Shown: positions 13,101 to 26,320 of the stretch, one piece after another
Position numbering within the stretch: position 1 is the stretch's first letter
Layout of the letters: every line of letters starts with the position of its first letter
Source of the DNA: Pampus argenteus
Taxonomy: Eukaryota > Chordata > Actinopteri > Scombriformes > Stromateidae
DNA: 64,000 nucleotides
Direction of reading: 5' to 3'
Assembly: GCA_036937835.1 (NCBI GenBank)
Contig: CM072879.1
Span: 10,466,001-10,530,000 of the forward strand
Program-made: the position numbers and the translations under genes
The notes under the pieces: model-generated
What the model was told of the DNA's origin: nothing
What the model saw: only the letters and a program-made list of their open reading frames with translations
The model's database searches: none

Positions 13101-16100
13101 CAGTTGCCTCTGCGGGCCCTCAAAGCTGCAGGCGCCGAGGGTAACCTGGAGACAGTGACGGAGTATTCGCGCACGCTCACTGAGCAGAAGGAGCAGCTAG
13201 TGGAGGTAGGTGGGGACAGAGACACGGGTGACTAAATTTATCAGGAAAGCGTGTCACATACATCAATGCACTTGAACAACCATAAAAAATTAACTGTTAT
13301 TCTAAAATGAAAGTTCAGGTGAAATCATTTACTGTGATACAATAAGTTATAACTACCTATAAGTGAAATTTTACTGAAGTGTAGTTTTCAAACTTAAGAA
13401 ACACCTGTGGTCACTCTTTTTTCCCCTCCTGTTTATTTCAGACGTGCCGGCTGCTGTACCATGTGTCCGGGACAGAGCCGCTGGAGATTACCTGTGTACA
13501 TGCCGAGGAGACCTTCCATGTTATTGGTCCACAGGTAACATTAACCCTTCAAACACTTTCTGAATGTATTGTTATTCTGTTATTCAGTCGTAGAAGGACA
13601 TACAGGTTAACTTAAATTAAACGTGAGACCCATTTTTTTTCCATTCAACATTTTTATTTTATGTTAATAAAGTCAAACTGGTCTCACCGTAGTCTGGGAT
13701 TGAAATCAAATCTTGAGTAATATTCTACTTAGATGCAGTAAGAGGTAAAAGAGACAAATTACCTAACGTCTCCTCTGTATATATCCAACATCCTTTGGAG
13801 ATGGCTGAGAACATGCTGTCCATCTAGCCTCCCTATCCCAGATCTAATTATGTTTGCTTTTGGAAACCATCCACACCATTAATTATCCAGCAATGTAGAA
13901 TGTTCCCGTCCTCAGGCGCTAATGTCAGGCCCCGCATGACTCTACAGTAATGACTCCGCTCCTCAGTTCAAAGGTCAGCCAATCAATAACGCTGCAGTAC
14001 AGGGTGGCGGTGGTGATATCTCTGTGTCTGCTCAAAGTAATAGAGGGGTGGCCCAGGGGTAATTGGCTATTAACTACTACATATAGAGGATGAGTGTTTG
14101 TCTTTTAAGGTTAATTTGTCAAATGTAGTCGTCTGAAATCATATTTCTATTGTGCCTAATAGAATCATTATTATTTTTGTTTCTTTCTTAAAATGAATGT
14201 TTTAACTGATATTTTTTTTCTTATCATTTTTAAGCTCTTGTAGCTTTTTGTTTTATTTATAACTCTTGGTGGCAATGAGTTTTATCATGTTACTACTGTT
14301 TCTCACGCTTATTATCTCTGTCACCAGGGCACTGCTGAGTTTGCTCTCAATAAATTTTCCCTATAAGGGTTTCAATCGATTAAATCAAATATTAGGATTT
14401 GTTACATATGTTTCTACTCAAAAATATTGGTTGCACATATGGTGAATCATGATTCAGAGAAGTGCTGCAGTTTGATTTTTCATTAATCCCCATTCATTTG
14501 TTTAAAAAAAACAAAAAAAAAAACAAGGTTGATGATAAAACCTTATTAAAAAAAACCTTAAAGAGACAAATCTTAATATCTTTTACCATACAAAATCTGA
14601 GGTAAATTCACAAACAGAAATGCAAATGCAGTTTTTCTTAGTGATTAAAAATGTGACTTTTATGTGTGTTAACATTGTCAGAAAATATAAATTTATCTTG
14701 TTTCTGCCTGGTAACAAACCAACTTAATTACTCCTTTTCTCATGTCACAATTGTTCAAACTCTTGCTCAGATCATCTCAGCAGCCCAGACGCTGGCCCTA
14801 CACCCATCCAGTAAGATTGCCAAGGAGAACCTGGAAGTCTTCTGTGAAGCCTGGGAGTCTCAGCTCTGCGACATGGCCCTGCTGCTGAGAGAGATCAATG
14901 ACGTCTTTGAAGGCAGGCGAGGTATGTTTGTGTTGGCTACGTACAGTATTTGTGTGCATTTGGGTGGGTTGGGGTGCTAAGCACATACATATATATAAGT
15001 GAGGGAGAGTCTTTCAGAAAGATTGAATGGAAAAGTGAATGTGGCATTTCAGCCTCGGTGAATCATTTTACCCTTGAACACCTCAATAGCCTTAATAAAG
15101 TTGAGGCGAAGCATGCACATGAACATATCTGTAAAAATTCATCATCATGAAAAACGTTGAATATGTACACCGTCATTCAAAGACCAGTAACAACAGCAGG
15201 GTACATTTTTTCCTCTCAAGACATAATTCGGTTATCATTAAAACATGAAACACGTGATTATTTATTTATGTTTTTTTTAATAAACTTGTGACCTTGTGTT
15301 CAGATAATCACAATCACTCTTTTTCTAGGAGACAAGAGACCTTATTTGTCTCTTCCCAGACCCGGGGTGAGTGTAACACCATCCATCCTCATGAATATTA
15401 TAATTATACAATCGTTTGTAATCCTCTAACTAATGCCGTTCTCTTTTTTCCACAGAAACACTCTGCTAACTTGAAGACTGCCAAGGCTGTCAAGTTGGAT
15501 GCAGAGGTAGCATACAACATCATGTCGCGTCTTTAACCTTGTTCTGACAGCAGTATATTCATCTCCAGGAAACTTTGTGTCACTCAGTTGAGAATTGATC
15601 GTGTTTGTGTTTTGTGCTGTTTTGCTGGACAGCACTTTTTCACCCGGTGTACCATGGCAGGAACTGAGATTATGCTGATTATACACCTTCTGCGTGTTTT
15701 AATAAATGAAAACAGCCTTGTTTACTCTTATGCGTCAGGGATTTTTTTTAAAGATGACATGAACTAAATGTCAGTGCACCCTGTATAGCATTACTTCCTG
15801 TGTGTTTTGTGTGTGTGCGTGCGCAGGAGCAGACAAGCATGGCCAAATTGGGTTTGGAGCTTCGTCTGTTGTCGTCAGATGTGGATACAGAGGTGGAAAA
15901 GTGGGAGGAGCAAGAACATGACATTGTCCGCCAGAGCCAGAGCCTGGCCAGCATGGCCTACAACATGTACCTGTTCACCAGGTAGCGTACAGCTACCACA
16001 CACTGCTCACATTTTATATTTGTAGCCTGCCGAGCTGTTACATTCATTTAAGAGCTCAACATTGTAAAGCCTCTTAAGCGTCTGCATGAATCTCTTTAGA

Positions 16101-19100
16101 GGCTTAGTATTAATGAGATTTTTGAGCCCCCAGTTAGCGATATTTACCAGGCAGGAGTTTGAGGCACTGACAAAGTTGACATGACTATGACTCATTCTGA
16201 AAATCAAATCGTTGCATTTCATCTAAGTTACAGTTTTTGTTGATTCTTGTGGATGTCTTTTGTCCTCATCCATCTTTGTCACCCATGTTTTCCCATTTTC
16301 TGTGGTTCCCATATTGATTCCCCAGAGGGGAGGGACTGCTGAAAACAACACTAGATCTGTTTCATCAAGCTGAGGTATGTGCATCCATATCCACTAATCT
16401 CTCCTTCCCCCCACACACACACCTTCTGTTTTATTTCACTCAAGTTTTTATTAAAGTTGTAAATGAATGCATCTGTTGCTCCATTAGACCAAAGACCTAC
16501 TGGGGTTGGTATATTAAAATCAAATAGTAAATGCTAATCCACTATCCTCTCGCAGATCTGATATAGGCATGACTAGGACTTCTCAATATGATGGAAATAT
16601 AGTGCAAGATATTGGCAGCCATATGGGGTGATAACAGACAAGGTTGCGTGGAGTGGTGTCGATTATTGAGCTGTGATCAATGCCAAAAATGTGCAGTAGG
16701 GCCCAAAATGTCAGCCAGGATGTATTCCATTCGGAGGTGAGCAAAGGAGATAAGGGAGGAAGAAGAACGAGAGGGGAAAGAGACGAGAAAGCATACTGAT
16801 AAGAAAAAGAAAAATCTTATAATATTTATTGACTCTGCTTTTTGTTTCCCAGTGGAGGTTAAGAGAATTCTATTTTTCTTGTATTTGTGTAAGTTGATTT
16901 TGTCTTTACTTCTCTTAAGGTTCTTTCTGAGGAGGGGCTCCAGCTGTGCTCATCTCTCCGTACTTTTTCTACTCAGGTATTTACTAATGCTGTCAATCTA
17001 ATATCAAACCATGACAATGTACTAACAAAGAACCAACTATTTTGTACATTAAGCACTTTAGAAAAATATTGCATTTTATGTAAAAAAAGCAAACAGTAAT
17101 CTACTTATTTTTAAATGGTATTAAAAGGAATACAAAATAATATTTTTTTTTTAATCTGGAAATATTCTTACTTTCCTACATTGTGCTTGTGCTTATAGGA
17201 TAGACTGAGAGAGTAATTTAAGAAAAGAAAAAAGAAAACTCATTTATTTTCTTTTACACAGGAGTGAACTTCTACCCTACTCTGTACAGACACACACACA
17301 CACACACACACCAGCACCTGTGCTCCCACCTATGATATATCTATCACACATACACACCCATTTCACCCACCCTGGCATGTCACGGTGCCAGGTCAACCTT
17401 ATAAATCACACAGCGCGAGCAGGAAATTAAGGCTGTCACACACTCTCACCGTCCTCTCTTTCTCTCTGAGTTAAGATCTGACAAATAAATGCAGCCTTGG
17501 TGCCTTCCTTCCTCTTGTCCACCAACTTCTTCGGGTCTTCCGAGTTTAATTAAACTTTTTTTTGTTTGTTTGTTTGTTTTTGACAGCCATTACTGACATT
17601 TGTCTCTGCTGTATCTGTGGGTGTATAGTTTGTGCACATCTGTATGTGTTGAGGGGAATTAGTAAGTAAGGGGGGTGGGGGTGGCGGTGGACTGCGACCA
17701 TCCAGGACTAATTATTAATCAGGAGGCCCTGCTCCTCAACTTGCCTCACGCTTTCTGATTAATTACATCAAACAAACTGGTGCTAATGGAGTCTCTCCGT
17801 CTCACCCTCCTCTACCATATTACTTTGGCACCAAACACACTTGTACTGTAGCACACCTGTGTTGCCCTCATTGAAATTATGAAGCTATTTATACAAATAA
17901 GCTTAAGAATTTTTAATTGTGGTTTAAGAGGTTTTATGTACTTCAGTGTGTGAGTGTGTGTGTAGTGCTACCCTGAATAAAACGTCTTGTGTTTTTAGGT
18001 CGCTTGTGGCCATGTGTGCACATGTAACTGAAGTAGATTGATGGCCCCCGTGACTGAGCTCTAGGGATTAACTCGGCTGGATAACAGACTTAAGTAGTAG
18101 ATCATGACCTGACTGTTGTCGATGGATTACATGAAGCAACACTAAATTTTCATTTATGTAATCCCCGTTTTTTCCTCTTTATGATTAGTGTTTGATGAAG
18201 AGCATTGTAAATCCTGGCCAGTAAATCCATCAATGTCCTCACATATTAACACATTCTCCCTGGCAAATACCATCATAAACCATTTCTGTTGTCCTGAAAG
18301 ACATCTCGCTCACTCTTTGTATTTTTCCTCTGTTCCAGCTGGTTGATGAGGAAAAGTCAGTAGTGATGACAGAGATGGAGAAACTGGTGGCATTGTGCCA
18401 GCAGCTGCAGACTGGTGCCAAGTCTCCTGTACAAGGAAAGACTGCCACCTTCCAGAAGGTATCCACACTACGCCTACACAAGTAGAGCAGGACTAATTGT
18501 GTTTCTTGTTACTTCATTACTGACTACGGCATCATTATTCAGTGATCTGTGAGTATCACCATTATTGGACACAAGGCACTAGATTAATGAATGGCTATGA
18601 GAAATTAATGAGCCTCTTGGGCAAAGAATGAGTTGCCTTAGGTCACTTTGTAATAAAGGCAAAGGTTGGAATCAAATGGACAGGATGAAGAATAGTGTGT
18701 CCTCTGTCTAATGAGCATCTCTTTGATATGTATTGGCTCCATCTCTCTATCTCTCCATCCTCATGTTCACTATATCAATTATTAATAATGGGAAGTGTAA
18801 AGATGTATGCTTAATGAGCTGGGATGATGTATTTGTGTATCCGCACACTGTATGCAAACTAGTGTTCTCCTTTGTTTCTAGGTGGACTTATCCATTCAGA
18901 AAACCCGAGGCATCTTGACCGTTGTCCTCTCCCTCCTCCCTCCCTGTAACAAGCTCAACAGAAAGGTATTGACAGGCATTGAACAGGACACAACACTCAC
19001 AACGTTGAATGACTGGCACTGGATTAGTTTAGCAAGATTTATGTGGAAATCTACCAAAACAGAGGAGAATGACATGTCGTATGTAGCCCAAAAAAGAATG

Positions 19101-19744
19101 ATTAAACCTGCAATAACATTTTTGGCCATTTTTTTGGATCAGTGGAAACAAGCTATAACTTACTTACTTACTATATCATTATTACATGTAATGATCTCAT
19201 AATTACAAGATAACAGGTGTTACGCCATCTTCTATGACCCGATTAGGAAGTTCAGCTGTTTTACTATTCCAAACGTTTTTATCATCAACAGTTTTCATTG
19301 AAAACTCCTTCCTGCGCCTGAAAAACGACACTGATGAAAGCTATGAGTGAACCAAAACATTAAAGTTGCAGGCTATGAAACCAAAACTAGCTGAAAGACA
19401 CTTAAATTATGCTGTAGAGGTGATAAATGACTATAAGTGAGCCTTTTCACATACATGTAGTTATGACCCATTGCTAATATAAAGAATATAGGCTATACCA
19501 ACTTCAAGTGTGAATTGTTCAGTAGCGAAGTGTGATGTTACATCTGCTTGTCATATTTTGTCTCCATTTGCAGTACAAGTCAGAGAGGAACAGCCTGGGT
19601 TCCCCGCAGGACTGGAGAGAGAGGCAGGATGCATCCACACCTGTCAAAGAAGAGGGAGCTCTCAACGGAAAGAACACTAACGGCTTCGGTGTCAAATCCT
19701 TAGAGCAGCACATGACTGGTCTCAACCTTCTGGAGAGCAAATAA
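4143..19744 (+). CDS. ctnnal1: Alpha-catulin (catenin alpha-like 1), exons 2-19, 5' end outside window
   Basis: Vinculin/alpha-catenin family scaffold, known to bind Rho-GEF (Lbc) and cytoskeletal partners. Exons: 4143-4332, 8113-8300, 9119-9238, 10580-10669, 10881-11051, 11595-11795, 12656-12742, 13047-13205, 13442-13534, 14771-14921, 15329-15366, 15456-15506, 15827-15981, 16326-16374, 16920-16976, 18339-18458, 18882-18965, 19574-19744. All introns are GT-AG, and the reading phase is continuous to the TAA at 19742-19744, giving 724 residues. Recognisable blocks include ITTLINHKDKPKKSERTLAA, SSVTKVLVLADRIVIKQIIT, FSQFGNEMVEFAHLTGDRQN, FTDSAYTSHEQRQA, HPSSKIAKENLEVFCEAWES and LLREINDVFEGRRG. 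The start of exon 8 could be 12653, 12656 or 12659; 12656 keeps the family length. Human CTNNAL1 has 734 residues (recalled). The final exon codes for about 56 residues, longer than the human tail, which I recall as about 23. Identification is secure. Confidence 0.96.
17280..17311. repeat. (CA)n microsatellite in a ctnnal1 intron
   Basis: About 12 uninterrupted CA dinucleotides sit in the long intron before the 18339 exon. Confidence 0.9.
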
Positions 19745-21225
19745 TCCAGGAAATATTCACCTGCTTTGTCCACTATTCTTCCCCCGGAGAAGCGCATAGC
19801 CAACCTCACCTTTTCTGGAGAACATGTAATCCAGAAAATAATTTACTCCCCTCATCCTCATTGCACCAACTTTAGAGTGGGCTAGAGCCGTGGTGTGAAG
19901 GTGGTTGCCTTGGGTCAGTCAAGAGTTTGCATATGCTGTCTCAGTGATTAATTATAAGTTTTACAGCAAAAAAAAAAAAAAAGCAGATCCAATCTCTGTG
20001 CTCAGGAGCAGTTTTACCCCGGAGTAGCTGGTTGCCTGAAGCACAAGTTCCACAAGATGGAGACAATCAGCCAACAGTAAGACTTGGTCATTTGCAGTGA
20101 GCCTCCTCTCAGAGAGGCCTGGCACAAACCTGATTTTGTTTTATCACTTGTCTGGCTATTGAATAGATAAACTGATGAGAAGTCAGGTAAAAACTCCTCT
20201 CGATGCTCACTTCAGCCATACAGCTGTCTTCACTACGTGCCTCTGTGTAACAAGCCTATTTGCTTTGTAGTGTATACTGTAATTGTGTTGCACAGCTTAG
20301 CCAAATGTAAAAGAAAACGAAACAGTGACATGGCTGAAAACCCACCATGCATCATGCCGTCATCACCAAATCTTTGTGTTTGAGTCTCCTATGGTCAGTG
20401 TGCCGTAGGCTTGTAATGTTAACACTTCTGTAATGTTAACCATAGTTGTACATTGTGTTCTTGATCACTGGCACTGTAATGTCATATGGATAAGTATTTT
20501 AAAATTTGATCATGACATGCGATCAATATCTAATTTCCATACTATTTTCTATGGAGTGTTATGTTAGTAATGCAAAAATTACAATTTCATGCCAAATATG
20601 ATTGTTCTCACAAAGGACGCTGCCATCTTCAACTTGCTACTAGTCTAAACTATAAAGTTAATCACTGGAGACTTCTTAGAGACTTTCTATTTTAACCTGG
20701 TCTCTCTATTCAGTTTATGAAGATAAATCTTAACAATGAGATACTTTTGGGAAGACAAGACTTTATACTTTCCTGAGCATTATCTAATCATATTAATTAG
20801 ACTAATACATTTTCTCACAAAAGAAATGAAAGATTATTCTGAGCTGGCATCTGTGTCAAATGGAGCCTTGAAGTGTACTTGTTATGAAGACTGCTTGTGA
20901 AGCTGCCTTGTAGGCCAATATGTATTAAATGGTATGTATAGTATGGTACTTGAAGTGTGTGTATATATATGCATGTGTGTGTGTGTACAGTATGTATCCT
21001 AAGCTAATGACTTTGGTACTAGGTGAGGGTGTGGCAGTGACTGAAATGAATAACATACATTAAGCTTTAGAAATCCTTTGTACTGTTTAAGAGCAGCTAA
21101 GGATGCTGGGTATTGTAGTGGCTCAGATGTGAAGAAATCATAGATCTAGTTTTGGACCATCTATTCTTTTGACAATTGAAAAGTTATAAAAAGTGACATA
21201 AAAAATAAACAATATTTTTCTTAAA
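19745..21225 (+). other. ctnnal1: ctnnal1 3' untranslated region
   Basis: The stretch runs from the stop codon to the AATAAA at 21204-21209, which is followed by a GT-rich stretch (TGTTTGTTGATT). It has an internal A14 run at about 19967-19982 and a TG tract near 20980. No other gene is seen in it. The exact cleavage site is inferred. Confidence 0.7.
21204..21209 (+). terminator. ctnnal1: Poly(A) signal AATAAA for ctnnal1
   Basis: Canonical hexamer about 1.46 kb after the stop codon, with a T/GT-rich downstream element 12-30 bp further on. Confidence 0.7.
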
Positions 21226-21244
21226 TCACTGTTTGTTGATTTTT

Positions 21245-21250
21245 TTTATT
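21245..21250 (-). terminator. abitram: Poly(A) signal AATAAA (minus strand) for abitram
   Basis: The plus strand reads TTTATT, so the minus strand reads AATAAA, about 310 bp past the abitram stop codon. I saw no other canonical hexamer between the stop and this point. Confidence 0.65.
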
Positions 21251-21555
21251 GACATTCATACAAAAATAATTGTAACTAAAAAATGATTTAATGATTATTT
21301 AACAACAAAATTAATGTCATGATGTCCTCTACTTTTGTTATTTTTAATTGAGAAAAACAAAACAATAAATAAAGCACTTAGAAACTGAGTACTTCCCGAA
21401 AACTTCTTCAATGTATAATAATGTAAAGGCACAGTGCAATTCTTTAATTATACACAGCAATCCCTTTGATGTGACCCTGTGTAAATGTCACTTTCCAAGA
21501 CAGCATTTCCACTCTTCACCCAACTGTGTGAGTGGGGTTGGGGGGAGGGTCTCCG

Positions 21556-23143
21556 TCAAGAGGGTTGTGATTGGGCAGCACTCCGTTTGGAGACGACACT
21601 CTCGAACTCTTCCCTGCTCAACAGGTTCTCTGTTATGCTCTTGCTCTCCTCAAACTTTGGCAGGATGACAGCAATGTATCCTTCTGTGGATGGCTGTTCA
21701 GATTAAACAAACTCTTATTAAAAATATTTCATGCATTTGTTTTGATAATATTCAATCGTTGCAGGCAAGCTGATGTGCTTTTCCTCATGGAATATACTGT
21801 ACATCTAGAACAAATGCTCACAAATGTGTAAATTCACATGATCAGATTTTCAGAGAACAAAACATACACATTAGTGTCCAGATGTACATAAGAAAATGCT
21901 TCTGAAAAAAATATATAATTACCTTTTCCAGCAAAAGAGCAGGTGTTTCTAAAATACTCTCATTGACCTCAAGAAGACGGCCCCTGATGCAGCTAAGAGG
22001 ATGATAGATTTGGGAAACTGATTTTGACACGCTGGCAAAATTGTAATTAATCAGGCATCAGGGACACAATATGAATGCTTAGAAAAAACAGATTATGGCC
22101 TCACCTGTAGATCGTGTACTCAGTTTCATCTGTGCATGTTATCCTACACAGAGGTGCAAAATCAGTCAGGAACTGACCCCCCTGTAGCATAGAAAAAAGG
22201 GTGATGGATTAAAGGCTGAGCCGGCCACTTGCAAAAGTATGAAGCAAAGATAAATCTAATAAGAAGACAACAAATCCATGCTGTAAAGATCAAAAATGCA
22301 TCTATCTTAATATAATTACCCGCTTGGACTTTCCAGACACTTTGTTGTTTAGACGACTGCATCCATTACTAATCTGGTAATTGATATTGTTGATTTTTCG
22401 TCCATTCTGAAGGACCGGATGAGTCTCTGCTAAAGTGATGACACATATTCTGTGGAGTGAAAACGAATATGAAAGTGTACTTAAAAAATAAAAATAAATA
22501 AATAGTCCACAAATTTACAATATTTGTTACTCGCCTATATTGAGTGGAGATTAAATCCACTAAGAAAACACAGTGTTTCGTGTGTTTCAGGATTGCAGAA
22601 ACATGAATAAACAGATATGAAACAGGAGTAATAAATGCAAGGTAGGTGTAGCTATAGTTACATGTGTATATGTTATATAGGTGAAGAAGTGAATACAAAA
22701 AAATAAATGCATATATAAATAATAAATATAAAAGGTAGGAGTCTGTATATGAACGGTAACTCAGTGTATACGTAATTAAAATGTATAATAATAATATGCG
22801 GGTTGAGTTACCTGTTTGAATGCTGCAGGATGCAGTGGTCCTCACACGGTTTCCCCTTCATATCTAAATACAAAACAATAATTAACCTTAAACGCTCTTG
22901 GTATCGCTTGAATTAAATGTATTATTAATGTATGACAGCTAAAACAAATACAGGAGTTTTTGCTCTTTCTCTCTCTCTCTCTATGAAGTCTGCAAGTAAC
23001 GTTAGCTATGTTAGCCACCTCACAGCTAACAAGAGATAAATGTAATTGAAGTTTCATTTACCGGCTCTGTACCAGCGTGTGTAATATCGGTCAATAACAG
23101 ACGGCGCATTTGCTTCTGTGTCTTTTTGCTCCACGTCGTCCAT
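21556..23143 (-). CDS. abitram: Abitram / Simiate (FAM206A), complete, 182 aa
   Basis: Actin-binding transcription modulator, a small conserved eukaryotic protein with a lipoyl/biotinyl-like fold, described in neurons and nuclear speckles. Coding exons in order of transcription: 23143-23062, 22863-22812, 22449-22320, 22181-22105, 21992-21923, 21693-21556. All introns are GT-AG, and the phases join to 182 residues (human about 181, recalled). The start ATG at 23143 gives MDDVEQKDTEANAPSVIDRY. Family hallmarks are CEDHCILQHSNRICVITLAE, NYQISNGCSRLNNKVSGKSK, CIRGRLLEVNESIL, and the C-terminal PSTEGYIAVILPKFEESKSI in the last exon. In the last exon the acceptor is at 21693, not at the internal ACAG, because only that choice restores PSTEG. 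It lies tail-to-tail with ctnnal1, as in human. Confidence 0.95.
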
Positions 23144-25165
23144 CCAAAAGTATTCACAATTTAGTTTGTAAAAAAAATATGATGTGCGACAGTACTTTAG
23201 CCACTACTTTGCCTGACGGACAACAAATGGTGTCACACATGACGGTGCGACCTTCAAACGAATCCGAAAGGAGCAAAATGGTTCCGGCCAGTTTGTTTCA
23301 CCTCGTCTGGAATAGAATAAGTGAATTTGGCATTAGAAGTAAGTACAATACATCTAAGTATAACTAAGTTACGTAAAATTTTACGTTCATTTTCAAAGAT
23401 GGCAACATGAATCGGTGAAGAATAACATGTAACGTGATAGGTGGAGAAACCTATCTGAACTACAGCACAGATACTCTTGTGAAAAGGGACATTTGAAGAC
23501 TTAACTGCCAAGATCACCTGAATGCTGCTCTTTTCTCTGGACAGGTAATCACACATTTGCTCAAAGTCAGTTTGACTTTAACTAGCCTAAATGAGGCATT
23601 TTAAACAACTCCACCATCTGTTGTTCAGCCTACACAAGTCTTTTTTTTAAACAGTGGGCTTACTGAGGGGATATTGTCACTCATGTTAATAGATTTTCGG
23701 TTTGATTACTAACGTAGCCAACGGGCTCAGGATCCCAGAGACTTCATATCAGACTGACCTGGCCATGCTTATGCTGCTGTAAACTGTGGTGTCATTACAT
23801 AGCGAGGACAATTGTCCCCATTGCCCACTGGGTGTCAGACTACTGCTAACAATGACAGTATACTGTATAGTCAATGTGATTTAACTCTTCACATCCATCG
23901 GATGCATGATAGATACATCTTCATATCTGATCGCTTAAATAAATGTGACATCCCCAGCTAAAACATGTTTAATTAATTATTTCTGCATGCACACCAGATT
24001 TGCAATATGTTGCAGTTGTAAGGCATCTCACAGGGGCAGTTTTGTAACATCTGTTCAGTTTCCACACTTAAAACTATGTGTCATTTTTTTTTTTACCCAC
24101 TTGCAGATGGACATATCAGTATAGTGGGTTTGCATTTTGCAGGATTATGTAATGAAGAGGTCTTTGAACGAATGAATGCAGGAATGTTCCTCTTCCTGGA
24201 TCTTGCGAATAGCCCCTCAGTGACCCAAACCAATCGCATACCGAACATAACTGGCTTGATGTATTACTTGCACAGTGTGGACAATGCTAAGGGAACATTT
24301 TCAGGGGATTGGCCTAGGCACGAGGCAGATTAAGTAATAATGACTTCATCTCGGTCGCATAATTGAGAGAAAGAGAGTGCAAAAGCGATTGAGACTCAGC
24401 TGACGTTTGAGGGCGCAATGAGTTTTCCATATATCTACTCACCGCTACCAAGACTTGGAAAGTGTTGCTGTCAAGACCAATCGTAATGACTTTTTCCATT
24501 ACTCCTGCGTCTGTGGTAGGCCATAGTCTGCAATTAATTTTAAGCTGAAACACAAAACCAGTGTGGAAACAGTGGACACTAATGTAGTATGCCATAGATA
24601 TGTGATGATATTTCATCAGGATTAAAATACTGGCATGTCCAATGAGGCTGTCCTTCATATGAGCGACCAGCTTTACTTGTGATCGTATTCTACCACAGCA
24701 AGCTGCCGTCACAACAACATGCGCATTCTAGTTGCCACACTTAATCAATGCCATACGATTTGTCACATCACAAAGATAAATGATCCAATACTGTACATAT
24801 GCAGTGGTAGCATGTGGTCATGCAATATGGATCAGATACTGAAGATCCTCGTACAGAATAACTTTATGTAAATGCTCATGAGAATGTTTGACAATTTCAA
24901 ATTTTTTTGTGTCAGAAAGGGTCCTCATGTCTTGATAAGTGTCAGGTGACCTTGCTGGGTGTTGGTATTTGCATGCATGTGTGTGCATCTGTGTTTATCT
25001 ATCTGCTCATATCTATATGTATCTGTCAGTCTGTGTACATTCCCGACCTTTTACTATTTATTGTTGGAATGACACGCACTCCATCTTCCACTCAACTTTG
25101 AGGTTCACTAGCTGGCTTCCAGACAGGCATCTCAAGTGTCCTCAGCTGTACAGGCTTGTGCATGC

Positions 25166-25198
<33 letters not shown>
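25166..25198. repeat. (GT)n microsatellite
   Basis: About 16 uninterrupted GT dinucleotides. Confidence 0.95.
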
Positions 25199-25199
<1 letters not shown>

Positions 25200-25583
25200 T
25201 GCACGTATAGCTCCACGTCAGCTATTGCTGCAGCAAGCAGCTCTTTTTCCCCCGATCTGCTGTTTGTCTGTCTGGCTCCAACAGTCTCTCCCTCCCTGGA
25301 TGTTGTCCAGCTTCTTTGTGGAGATGGTCGTCTGTGCCAAAGGAGAGCCTGATAAGGGAAGAGTAAAACTCTGACCAATAAAGGATGTCTGAGTAACTTG
25401 TAAAAATTTGTGGCTGCTTCTTATTAAGAATGTACTCAAATAAGCTGCAGACTAGAAAGGTAATGATTTGTTAGTTTGTGGCACAGAGTTGGTTGTGTTT
25501 TTAGCAAGAGAGACGGGCGAGATATTTCTATGTGGCTGTGATTCAGATGAAGGGAATTACTGCAAGAACGGCGATTTCTTTTT

Positions 25584-26012
25584 TTAAAGGGATAGTTCAG
25601 ATTTTTTGAAGTGGGGTTGTAATGTGGCACATATCTATAGTCAGTTTATTACCTGCAGGAGTCCACACGTCACGAGTGTGGAGAAGCAGGCAGCAGTACC
25701 TTCACAGAACCTCAGCAATGTATTTTAGTCACCTTAATAAAGGCCCACCTAAAACAACCGATAACAGGTTAAGTGTATGTTATATTAAAAACAAAAAACA
25801 CTGCTTTACCTTGCGGTCAAACAGTCCTAATGTAATCCTTCGGTACTACATTCTTAACTGCAGAACCTCCGTATTACGATGCATGCCACGTACTGTATAT
25901 GCTGCAGATCTGCAGGTTGAGTGCTACTGCAGAGAATTACCTCAGTGTGCAGCATCATTAGGGCTGTCTGATGGCAAGGTAGAGTCATATGCTGGCAGAA
26001 TGCATGTTTAAA
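25584..26012. mobile_element. MITE-like interspersed element with internal inverted repeats
   Basis: It begins TTAAAGGGATAGTTCAG and continues with TTTTTTGAAGTGGGGTTGTA, the start of a repeat I recall as widespread in percomorph fishes. Internally, 25803-25824 (GCTTTACC...ACAG) is nearly the reverse complement of 25964-25985 (CTGTCTGATGGCAAGGTAGA), as expected for the palindromic body of such elements. A TTAA is present at each proposed edge, but the right end has decayed, so that boundary is approximate. No coding capacity. Confidence 0.6.
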
Positions 26013-26320
26013 ACTCTCTTATTCACTGCTATGTCCAGTGGGTTTCAATAAAAGGACTGAGAGTCCTGCTGAAATAGCTGATCAATTACAGTGTCACAGT
26101 CATAGTGACAGCTTGCATCTGTTTTCACTTTGAGAAGTTTAGATGGCAAATCATGAATCTGTCCGTCTGCTGTCAGCGAATGCGCTAACAGTACTGAAAC
26201 CCCAGAGCTCACAACCATTTGCTTTGACTCTGTTCTTTGGATGGTCTATGAGCTTTATAAAATGCCATGTCTGTAGAGGAACAGTATCACTCTGATAAGT
26301 TGATCCAACGTCAAGTTATT

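Noticed and set aside
18458..18881. Possible U12-type intron in ctnnal1 because the donor reads GTATCC
   Set aside because: The extended U12 donor does not match after the first six bases, and no U12 branch-point motif lies before the acceptor. An ordinary U2 intron is simpler.
22369..22845. 158-residue minus-strand open frame
   Set aside because: It overlaps abitram exon 3 in a different frame and runs through intron. It is rich in Tyr/Leu/Ile from AT-rich sequence, and the abitram reading is clearly the real one.
24076..24333. 85-residue plus-strand open frame preceded by a polypyrimidine tract and AG
   Set aside because: No recognisable domain and no partner exon upstream or downstream. 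Probably chance.
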